In this document: positions 39,001-51,000 of the stretch, piece by piece
Layout of the letters: every line of letters starts with the position of its first letter
Position numbering within the stretch: position 1 is the stretch's first letter
NCBI GenBank assembly: GCA_023101725.1
Contig: JALJCO010010139.1
Span: 1-64,000, forward strand
Direction: 5' to 3'
DNA length: 64,000 bases
From: Atherinomorus stipes
Taxonomy: Eukaryota; Chordata; Actinopteri; Atheriniformes; Atherinidae
Made by a program: the position numbers and the translations under genes
Notes under the pieces: generated by a model
Database searches by the model: none
The model's input: the letters and a program-made list of their open reading frames with translations, nothing else
Told to the model about the DNA's origin: nothing

Positions 39001-42000
39001 TTACAGAGAATGGTATGAAGAAGAGAAAATATCCAGTGAGCAGCAGTTCTGTGGGCACAAAAGTCTTGTTGATGCCAGCGGTCAGAGGAGACGGCCGTGT
39101 GACGGCTGCAGGAGGATCTAACGTCTGTAGAGCCGCTTGTTCTGCATGCTGGTTCAGCTCTGAGGACAATCTGCTGCATCCTCACACCAAACGCGGGAAC
39201 GCCACGGAGCTGCACTGCACTTTCCATCTGTCAGCAGAAGCGTTTCAGGGCGGAAAGTTTCTGCCACAGCTGGATTTTTCCAGTTTAAGGTTAATTATAA
39301 TCCCGCAAAGGGTTATTTAGACAGTCCAACTATGTGGTTGCTCTTTGGTTCATCACTTTTTCTTGTTTTTCTGTGCATCTACCATGGATAAGTGAATTAA
39401 AATATAGAAACGTCACATTGTCATGCTGTCAAGTGACACTCTCTCTCACCTGATCGCCAGGTGCATGCAGAGGCAGTGTTTGTAATGGATAAAGTGTGCA
39501 AGTGCCCAAACCGCATTCTGTGAGGGCGGGCCATGCATGAAAAACAAAATTTATTTAGGCAATACATCATGGAAGCTTATATGTGCAATCGCAAACCAGC
39601 GCACGAGAGCAAAAGAAAAGGTTTAATTTCAGCTCGTTTTCACATTAAGTTTTGGGGAGGTCGCTCCGTTTTCAGGCCAAACGTCACATGCTGCTGAAAA
39701 AGTTGCTGTGACCAACAGTGTGGGGAAAAGAGGAGGCGGGTGGGGGAAAGAGAAAGCGCACGTGAATTAAATGTCTAAAACAGACTAAAATTAAATGTAA
39801 CGTCTTACATATATATATATAAAAATGAGATCAACTTGTCATCAAAAATAATGGTTATGCAATTGAGTACCAACTATGGTGTGAATCATGTGACTAGAAG
39901 AGACAGAAAAGAAAATCTAGAATGAATGAAAGCTGTTTTTGGCAGTACAATGCCGTAATTATCGATGTAAGAACTTAATAACCAAAATCACTTATCATGA
40001 AAAGCATGGAAAATGGCTAGATATCAGTTCTTAAACTAAACTTTTGTGAGCCGTTTTTGTTATCATTATATTTGTCCAGACAAATGTACTTTTAGTAGTA
40101 CCAGGTATTAAAATGACCAAGAAATATGAGAAAGAAAGGGTGGTCTATTCCATCACTGTGTATATATACTGTATATACTGTACTGTATGTATATAATGTT
40201 GATTTGAGATGCATAGATGTCAAATGGTCTAATGGCTTTCCAATAAGTCAATTCTTATGTTGTTGGTTGCTAAACCTTCAAAAAAAATAATAATAATAAT
40301 TTCTTGTTTTTGTTATCTATTATAATTGATTTTTTTCTGTTTTCCCCCTAAGGGGTTGCATCTTATTTTATCTTATTTTGGTCAGAGGGTTTGCGTGCCT
40401 CAGTGACCCTATAGCTATACCAGCAGAAGCTTTGGTTTCAGGTTGGACATCCATGCTGGACAGGTAGAGGCCTGACAAACTGCAATCCATTTCTTGGGAG
40501 ATGAACTCTAACAACCCAAGAAAACAGTTATTAATAACATAAAATAGGCTGATGACGTGTACACACGATGCCCCTTTCACATTTCTGCATGCCCCCTCAT
40601 GTATGTATTCCAGGAGCCGGCCCTGACCAACGTAGTATGGTTTAACCACCACAGCCTACCTGAGTATTGTTGCTGATCATGTCCATCCCTTTATGACCAC
40701 AGTGTAGCATCCTCTGATGGCTACTTCCAGCAGGATAACGCGCCATGTCACAAAGCGCAAATCATCTCAGGTTGTTTTTTTGAACATGACAATAAGTTCA
40801 ATGTACTCAAATGGCCTCCACAGTCACCAGATCTCAATTCAACAGAGCAGCTTTGGAATGTGATGGAACAGGAGGTTCTCATCATGGATGTGCAGCCGAC
40901 AAATCTGCAACAACTGCGTGACACTGTCATGTCAATATGGAGCAAAAATGTCTGAGGAATGTTTCCAGTACCTTGTTGAATCTATGCCACGAAGGATCAA
41001 GGCAGTTCTGAAGGCAAATGGGGTCCAACCCAGTACTAGCAAGGTGTACCTAATAAAGTGGCCGTGAGTGTATATCCGTTTGCTAGCACGCAACGCGGTG
41101 CGCAACCAATACTTGGATGTAGCGTCAGGCCGCGCCCGGATGGGAAAAGTTGCATAGTGCGGTTTCTCAGCCTCAGGACACCGCTGGGCAGTGACAGCTC
41201 GAGAAATGTGCAAAATGTAGATTTTTAAGGTTGAAAAGTTACAATGTGGGTCTTTAAGGCAGTTGCTGCAATATGTTATATCGCTCAGGCCAATATCACG
41301 ACGAAGGTACATTTTTGGTATATTGTGCAGCCCTACTGTCTGCATGCATAGCTTCAGTTTTTTTGCTGTGGTAAGCAACATTCTAGTGATGATGGAAGAA
41401 CAGAAGATGATGGAAATGAGTATTTCATATAGAATAATCCAGACAAGACAGGGTGGGTATGTTTTGTATACGAGTAGACTCAGGGTCATGGTGGATGGAC
41501 GGAAGGGAAGACGAGGAAAAACCGCCTGTATAAGGTCACTGGAGCAATCACTCATTTTAACAGGAAAGGCATATCTCTGTCACACACGAGCACAGGTCCT
41601 CATAACATGAGCAATGCACAGACTGTGCACCGATCAACACATACATATAAGCACACACACATTCATCTAAATGGCTCATGCACACACTCCCATAAACCAT
41701 AATAAATTTACTAGCCTCGACACTCCTCTCACACTCGCTTGGACACAAACGTAAATCAATCTGGCAACATGGGCACACACAGACACACACACACACCATC
41801 TAGTTTTATCTCCGCCTGCAGCCCTGCATCGCATAAATTACCTCGCAACCCTTCACACACTAACCAACTTACAAGGTTAAACAGCTAATTATGGACCTTT
41901 CCATTAATAACACACAAACATGCACTTAAACACACACACACATCTTTCTATCTTTGTGAGAACATTCAGTGACTAAATGCATTATCAAGTGCCTCACAGT

Positions 42001-45000
42001 TGTATTAACTGTCAGAACCCAACACCTCCCCTTAACTTATACTGTTCAGTCCTCACCATTCAAAAGGCTCTCAGCTCCAAGGTAAAATAAAACACACTCC
42101 TGTTGGTCCTCACAAAGACAGATGTAAAAAGACACAAACACACACAGTCAAGCCTGTGACAGATTGATGCTTTTGTAGCAGAGTGGTGTCACATCCATCA
42201 GTCAACACTTTAGACAACAGACAAGGTCTGTATCATTTCATTTAGAAAATTACACACACAATTTGAAGTCTGATGTGCCATCATTAAAACACACTGCAGC
42301 ATCCTGAAGTCTACACCAATCAGCTGTAGCATCATGACCACCCGCTGCATGCTGACAGTCACTCCTTCTCATGTCACCAAGAGAGCTTTGATTATTCAGG
42401 ACTAAGACTAAGAACATCTGAGGATGGGGTCTTTATGGACTGGTATCTGTGGAGTTTGAAGTCTAGAAAGCACCACAGACACTCAGCAAGGGCTTTAATA
42501 ACACAGCCAAGTAGTTCATGCAGGTTCTACTGAAGGCAAGTTTCCCCAGCAGAACGTTTCATTAAAAAAATGTGAGCAGTGTTACATCATCTGTCTATGA
42601 TTAATTCCAAACCCCTGACCTATTCTTGTCCCAAATTCACCTTGAACGGGTTTTAAAGTGCAACTACACCCCTGGTTTTTGCAGAATTCCATCCACTGCC
42701 AGATTTAGAAAAACACCAGAAACTGTGAAGTGAGATCAGGGGGTGGGGAGTGGGCAGGTCGTGAAAGCAGACGCTGAACCAGTTGATTGACAGTCAGCAG
42801 CTCAGCGCCCACCAGCAGGATGGAAAGTGATGCAGATTCACAGAGCACCTACGCAACAGAGGAGTGTGTGTGTGTGTGTGTGTGTGTGTCTGATTTTATT
42901 ACACTGCAGTAGCTGTCTTGATTTAAGTGTTTTTCAGCTAGGTTGTCACCTGCAGGTCCTCCTGTCGGGGACTGCTGCAGTGGCTTTGTTTTTCAGCAAA
43001 GACCGTGGAATGTTTTTTGATGGGTTTCTGCGCAGATGCAACAGTTGGCTGCGTTAGAAAGAAACAAGGATGCACTTTCTATTCACTCCGCTTTTCATAA
43101 CATTCTCTTCCCTCTTGTCAGGCCCAGCAATATTAAGTAAAATGCAATTAAAAACAAGCATTCAATTGAATAAAATTAAATAAAATGATTAAATTTAGAA
43201 CATCAAGGGGAGCCTTGTATTTATAAAACCCCTCTTGGCAAAGTAAATCTGTCCAACACAACAAGGCAGCCAGATCATCATTCTGCTTGCCACAATGCTG
43301 GACTGGACAAGTAAAAAAGAAAAAAAAAAAAGATGTCATCATTGCAGAAAGTTTCTTGCTCCTGTTTATACTGTCCAGACTTTCCTTGCATTGTCAGAAA
43401 ATTCCACCCTGGAGGTTATTCTCAAATATTTGCATTTTTTTTTCTCATCAAAACTCTGCAACTGTGTAAACAAGAGGCCAGAACGCAGAAAACAGGGTCT
43501 TAATTTTGAACTCAAGCATAACCCAAGGTCATACTGCAGTTCCTGGTCCAAAAAACCCTCAAAGACTAACCTATAAACATTTAGTGACCCTGTGCGGCAT
43601 TTCCTTGGCCTCTTGTTGGAGTAATCTAAGGCCAAGACTCATGATTTAAGTCATAGGAAATCACCTTCTTTCATTTTAGGTGCCAGCCAAAGAGAAGCAT
43701 CCCTTCTCAAAGAGCTGCTGAGAAACTGATCCATGCATTTCTTGGATACAGACTGGATTACTGCGATGATATTTTAACCGGTTGCCAAGATACTTCCCTG
43801 AATATCTTTCAGCTGATCCAAAACATTTCTACTAGAGTGCTGACTGCTACCTTCAGGAGAGGTCATATTTCCTGTTTTGGCCTCTACTCTGGCTCCCAGA
43901 GAAGTTTACATGGTTTAAAATCCTTCTGACAACATATAAAACCCTAAATGGTATTGCTCCATCTCACATTAAAGACCTTAAGTTCCCTACAACACAAGAA
44001 CTCTCCACTCAGACAGCAGGCTTACTTGGAGTTCCTTGAATTTCCAGGTCCAAAAATGGAGGCAGAACTTTTAGTTTTTATGCTTATTTTCAGATACCCA
44101 TCCTTTACCACAATTATTTTAACAACTAATTAAAAAAAAAACAGCCTTTCACTACCAATTTTAGTAATATTTTACAATTACATACACTTTTTAAAAAAAC
44201 ATTTCTACTTTCTCTCATTTCTTGGTTGAAAAGCACATTGACTTGCAATTTGCTTTAAAAAAGTGCCATATAAATGAATATATAGTGAAGCTTCTACAAT
44301 GCTGATTTGTTATTATTGTTACCGACACATGATGCTGAGGCAACCAATAAGCAGAAGTGCCAAATTTCTGTCCTGAACTACTGTCCTTTTAGATGCATCC
44401 TTTCTCCAACACACCTGAATCAAATGGCTGACTTCCCTCATGTGCATGTCATTCAGCTCTGCAGAGGCCTGGTAACGAGCCATTAGTTTGATTCAGGTGT
44501 GTTGGAGATGGGATGCATCTAAATGTTGCAAGATCGTAGCTCTCAAGGACTCGACTTGGGCACCCTTCAATAACGTAACTGACCACAAAGTGAATTACCT
44601 GGAAGCACGGCTGGCTCATGACTCCCAGTGGCTGGCTCTCTGGGGTGTAGGAGTGTCTTCTGATTCCAGTTACACCTAATGGCACACCGAGATGTGGCGA
44701 AGGGGGCGGGTCCTCCGCTGCCTGATGATAGCGAATGAGCTTTGAAGAAGGAACGTAGCCTCGTCTTCCTGATCAGACACAGATATATGGTATTAGGTCT
44801 GAATGTACACTCTATTCCCTAACCCCTCACTCACTACATAGGGCTGCACTATTATAGCGCAGCCCTATAACAGTGCATATAAACATGGTGTGCTATATCT
44901 ATATAGCGCACTTTAGATAGTGTGCTATATAATATAGCCTCATCTTCCTGATCAGACACAGACAACCATGGCAGGAACCATGGTAGTCAACCATGGTAAC

Positions 45001-48000
45001 CATGACAACCATGGCAGTAACCATGATGCCCACGGAGATGTCATTAAAAATCAAATCTATAATTTTGAAAAGACTTTATTTACTTATATTGTATTTTACT
45101 CTTTTTTCCTTTCGTTTTTCCACCGCTCAATGTGTTTGCCTCTTTGTGCCATTCCTTTGTGCCCGCAATGCATTGTGGTCTATATTAACACATTTAGGGA
45201 CTATTGTTTAGGGCTCCAGACTGTTTTTCACCACGAGCACAGTGGCCCCCAACTTAAATTTTTAGGAGCACAAGCAGAAACTTTGGGGGCGCACACTGAT
45301 ATCAACTTGCAAAGCAAATATTCACATTTCCTCTCATTTTCACTGTATTACTGATAAATACCTGAACAATAAATGAAAAAACTACAATGTTCACAGGTTA
45401 TGGCACATTTTATATTTCAGCTGGCACTGTGTTTACTCAAAGTGTTGTGGGTAGTGGTGCAACAGATAATGAAATTACAGTTTAGATCGGTTTATGGTTT
45501 TTGAGTCATGGATCAGATCAGATCAGTTTTAGGATTAGCAAAGAGAGAAAAAGGACAAGATCAAATTCACATCTATCTATCTTGGTATGTCTTGGTACTT
45601 GGTCGCAGTAATGTCTCAGTCTTTGTAATGTCTTGGGCTCAGTCCCTCGTCTCTGTAATATCTTGGTCTTGGTGGTGTAGTCTTGACTACAACACTACTC
45701 GGGACTATAGAAGTTCACTAATTTTCAAGATGCATGGTGGGTAATTTTCAGTGCACTACTTTTTTTTCTTTCTGGGCATTCACCCTACAAAATGGCGTGA
45801 TCCCCATGTAGGGCCCTTGGAATAGGGTGTACATTCAGACACAGCCTTAGAGATCCATATTCAAGATTAGGTGAAATATTTTCACCTGATCAAATATCTT
45901 CAGTAAACAAAAACTTTTCTTTAATTGATTTTTTTGTAAAATCCTACACATTTAAGCATACTTATCACTTGGGTCAAACATTGCCAATTGATCACTTGGT
46001 CCTACATCTATCTATTAAATATCTAATAAATAAATAAAGCTTACACTAATAGTATAAGAGTGGCTTGCAGACTAACCAGGGTAGATAAAATTTTGCCTGA
46101 TTGCTTGTACAGTGTAATGTCAGCAATCAGCCATAAGATGGCACCAAAGTGCCACGTTTTTAGAAAACCCAGCGGTACAGCCAGCTTCCATCAGCGTTTC
46201 ACACATTTTTTTAAATCTTGGTAAGAAACTTATAGAAAACAGTGCAGTTCTTCATTCAGGAGCCATTTCCTTCAGATAAACTGTTCCTTTTCTCCTCTTA
46301 AAAGCCATCCATTCCAATTCAAGTGTCCCTGATAACTTGAAGACAAACTGGAACAGGAAAGTTGAGTTAGTGATTAGCAAGAAGCCAAAAGGATAATATT
46401 TCACCTCCTGCGTCAACCAGCCATCTCCGTTTGTCTCCACGGGTGTCGGCCTCACTGATGATGGCCACCAACTCGCCCTTAGCCAGGTTCAGGTCCAAGT
46501 CCCGGCTCCCCACCACAGTGCTCATCACCTGGTAGATCTTTCCAGAACCGTGTTTATCAGTCAGCTGTTTCAGGCGGTGTTGAGAGGATGGGCTGAGAGG
46601 CTGACGAGAACAAAGGCAAAACTTCTGAGTTCACGCTGCCATGCATTTTCCTGCTCATGACCTTTGTAAATATAGAGAAGCATAAGGTGAACAAACATTT
46701 GTTGGATTATCAAAAATATGGCAGGCTTTTATTTTATCTCAGAAATTTACAAATTAATATTTAAATGCATAAAAACTATAAATTAAACACAAAGGACTGT
46801 TTTCTGTTGATGACCACTCAGATCAAACATTTCCCATTAAAGAACAAGTCAACATAACAGAAATTGAAAGAGAAAGCTGCAGAACAAGGATATTCAGAAC
46901 CTTTCATCTATCAGTAAGCTGTAATCACACAAGAATAACTATAAACAATAAAGCTGAAGACATGATTCCTCTGATAACCTGGCCAAGTTTTCAGCCATAA
47001 CATGATGGGACCACATCCCATCATTAGAAGCTTATTTTTATAAGTTGTTTTGCAACTTTCCTCAAGTATGCCACACTTGAAGGCTTTTGAAAGGTGGTAA
47101 AGCAGGAAAAAACTGGCAGGACAAAAGCATAATAATCACATGTAAATGAATGGTGCAAATACCAGCCCAGTGATTATACACATAATAAGAACCAATAATA
47201 AGCACGTTGCTTTGTACTCTACTAAATGCCTGTTGAGCCATCCTTTTGTTGTCATCTATGTGTGGAGCAACATCATTACCATCGAGCCATGTTATGTTAG
47301 TTAAAAATAAAACTAGAAAGATGACTGAGGGATCCGGTTGGGACTCGTTTGAAGCATTTCACAACAAAGTTATGAAGTCCAGCTGTAGCTTTTAATTTTG
47401 TTTTACTCTGTGAAATATTCAGATTAAAAAGGGTTCAAGTGATATTGATTGGTTGATATTAGTTTCGGAGAACTTGAACCAAATAGCTTATTCAGATGTT
47501 TGTCTGGTGTAGCCATATGGTGCATCGGGTCTTAATGGGTTTAAAAGCTCATATTTCTTGAGCATTTGTGAAAAAGAAGAAAGGATAAGAAAACAAGATC
47601 ATATCAGGTGACCGACAGCTGCAGACTGCTATTGTATGGTCTGCTGGCGAGTGTGTAGCTCATGTATGAGGATTACACACCAGCTTTGAGGTAAATATTC
47701 ATTAAACTACACAAACAAAACATTTGCTTTTTTCCCAAACTCAGTGTAAAACATTATTTCCAACGCCGACCTGGACGACTGGCGCGTTGAGCGTGTCCTC
47801 CACAGTTTGACATAAAATCTGCAGTTTCTTCGCACCCTCAAGCGCAGCGGACTCTGCCCACTCCCAGAATGCACCAGGGTGGAGAGAGCTGTGAGGGAGC
47901 TGCAAGGAGACATGGAAAACAATCACAACTTGGCAACATGAATATTTTTCATTTTTTCAGTCTAGTTGATGAATGTGTGGCTTTGAGGTTGTACCTGTTG

Positions 48001-51000
48001 TGCAAAGCTCTGGAAAAGTTGCTCCATGTCTGCAGCCAGGTCTTTATGCAAACAGCTGAACGTCCCCAACATGCTCCAGATCATCTGCAGAGCCAAGCCG
48101 TTAAACCGAGGAAGCTCGTTGAGGAGCAACGTGTTGATTGTCCTGAAAAAAAGGGGAAGTGGGATTTGTATTCAAACGTATGGTAGAATGAGATTTCTTT
48201 TTATTCAAATCTTTATTGGATTTTTATCAACTTAAAACAAGTCATAGCATTACAGTGTGTCCAGGTCGGGTTGTAGACAGACAATATGGGTGTCATCGTT
48301 CAATACATGTTAGTAACAACTAATTAACCCTGAACCAGAACAGCTTCTGTGATTGAAGCGTTTAACCCACTATCGTTCCCACCCACCAATTAGAAGAAGG
48401 GGCAAAAAAATAAGGGGATAAATTAAAAAAACAAAAACAAAAGAAAAGAAAAAAACATTACAGCAAGAACAAAAGATATCATTGCAGAATGCAGAATAAA
48501 CTAAAACCAGTAATGAAAACACGTCACTTTCTCTCGCTGAATGTTAGTTTTGACCAAATATTCTGTGAAGGGCTGCCAGGTTTTCTTAAAAACACCACCA
48601 GAGCCTGCAAGTGAGAACCTAATTTTCTCAAGTTTAATATTGATCGGGACCTCATGCAGCCAGCTATTGTGTGAAGGGGGAACAGCACGTTTCCACTTCA
48701 AATAAAATCAGGCATCTGGCCAGTAGAGTTGCAGATATCCTTCATTCGTCATTCAAACAAACGATCTAAATACTAGTGGCTTTCTTGGTTACAATGATGG
48801 CAAACGAGCCAATTAATACAACAACCCTGGAAGGAAAGAAAGCTCTTTGTGGTGGCTACATCCTCCCTACACAGAATCAACTGGTCTACCAAATAGGCTT
48901 TTTCATCTTACTACTTCCTCTGGCTGCTGTTGGTCCATTCCACCTCAAGTAGACTTTCAACCAATCAGCATTTGATCAAGATATGATCATCTCAATCAAT
49001 CAATCTTTATTAATAAACCACTTTTTCATACAAAGAAATCCAAAACAAAGTACATTTAAAAAAAAAAAAAACATAAACAGAAGAAGTCTTTAGAAAAAAG
49101 CCCACCTTTACCTATCAAGTCCCTCCAGATCTCAAACCTGAGGGTCGCACACAAACACTCATGCACACGTGCAATCAGAAACCAACACACAAAACCAACA
49201 CAATTAACTGCAGTCTAAATATCAAGACTCTGGATGTTTCGCTAAAAGATGTTAAAGTAAAATAGAAAGAAAAAAAAGCAGCACACAATATAATAATATA
49301 AAAAGAAACTGTAAATAGAATCAAATTAAAAAAGAGCCTATGAGCTGTCAGCATATTTGACGAAAGGGTGCTCGGTGATACTTCCAAGCAAGACAATCCA
49401 ATAATATACAGTAGCAAAGAAACTCTGCAGACACTCATTGGACAGATAAAAATAATCACCTGTTGAAACATACAGGCGCCTACACCAAGCCCTGAACTAG
49501 AAAACACACATCAGTTCAGTTCCCTCAAAATCTTGAACTGTCTGTTGCTTCAGATCAGCTTCTAGATGAAAGCATGAAAAAGCCTGGAGGTCAAAGTTCG
49601 TGTGTAGGTGGGTGGAAGTAGTTGGGATTAGCATTAATGCATTAATGATCCTTTCTGCTTCTGTATGTAGCCACTTTGGTGTTTTGCTACATCATTGCTA
49701 CTTACGTTTGGTGTATACAAAGTAGGGCTGGACGATAATTCAATATCAATATATATCGATCGATAGAAGTTTTTTCAATATAAAAAAAAAGAGGGTCAAT
49801 AAAAGTTCAATATAGAAGCACAGTTTTCTGCTGTAGCCTGTCAGGTGATATTACAGTCACTCCTTCCGCCAAACCAACCACAAATGCAGACCCAGGCAAA
49901 GGCTGAATTGGAATTCAGTGTTATGCTCCTTTCAGACTTGCTACTGGAAAGCGGTAATATTGCAGACTGTCCTCTATAACTTTTGCATTCAGACATGCGT
50001 ACCGGTCTTTTACCTTGGACATGTAGCGGACATGTACCAGCTGCTCTACATGTCACAAGAGCAGAAATGTTGCGGCACTTCTTTTTGGCTGAAAGCACAA
50101 GAAAATGTTCTGGACAGAGTTGAAGGGAGAGCGGGGCTGTGCTGACTTTTCCTAAATATTTCCTGATGTATGAAAGCGCTGGGACACGACAAGTCTACAA
50201 GGAAGCAGTATATTTGAAAAGACGAGTCTGTTTAAATAGCAGATGGACTTTAAGAAAATTTTTTGTAGGCGTCAGGAAAGAAATTTTTTTCGAGTAAACT
50301 GCAAGACTACAAGAAGGAGACAAACAAAAGAAGGGGGAGGGAGGGGGGGGGCAGAGGGGGGGGCGGGGGGGGGAGGAAAAAAAAAAAAAGGGGGGGGGGG
50401 GAGGGAGAAAAAAAAAGCCCCCGCGGGGGAGAGGGGGGGATGGGGAAAAAAACACCCGAGAGAATAAAACAAAAAGTAAAAGGGGGAGGGGAGGGGGGGG
50501 AGGAGGGGGGGGGAGAAGGGGGGGGGAGAGGCCACGAAGGGCGGACGAGTTGGGGGAGGGTGGGAGGGGGGAGGAAGGGGGGGGGAATAGGAAAGAAGGG
50601 GGAGAGCGGTGGGTAGGGAAAGGGAGGGGGGGGGGGGACACGGGGGCCCACGAGAGGAGAAGGAGAGCGCTTCGGGCAGGGGGGTGGGGGAGGGGGCACA
50701 GCGCGCCGTTCATGTTCTGCAATGCAAGTCTGAAAACGGCTTTAGCGTGATCTTTATTATGAGTAGGTCATTAAGCAAAAGCTGAAATGGCCAGGGCTGC
50801 ACCTGAAATAGCTTTTAATTTGATAATGGCTTTTTTTTTGGTTGTTTTTTTGATAAATGTCGATATCGATCGATACAGATTTTTTTTTATCGATAATCTT
50901 TTTTACCATATCGTCCAGCCCTAATACAAAGCGTGTCTGACTGTTTCACTCTACTCATATGTTGTTGCTTAGCAACTGTAATCCTGGTGAATAACACAAG

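Larger units (their letters stand above)
44796..45843. mobile_element. Non-autonomous element with GTCTGAATGTACA ends, beside exon 12
   Basis: Left end GGTCTGAATGTACACTCTAT, right end GAATAGGGTGTACATTCAGAC region, mutually inverse. It sits 28 bp upstream (in transcript sense) of the exon 12 acceptor. It contains short palindromes built on TATATAGCGCAC, a copy of the exon 12 splice site at 44935-44962 and an AACCATGG minisatellite. Confidence 0.65.

Noticed and set aside
40932..41555. 207-residue minus-strand frame
   Set aside because: Largely antisense to the Tc1 transposase remnant plus its flank; no domain in this frame.
50195..50722. 175-residue proline-rich minus-strand frame (and overlapping 87-130 residue frames)
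   Set aside because: It is the translation of a G-run low-complexity block within a hAT element. No splice or start context, and all frames are open only because the sequence is nearly pure G/A.
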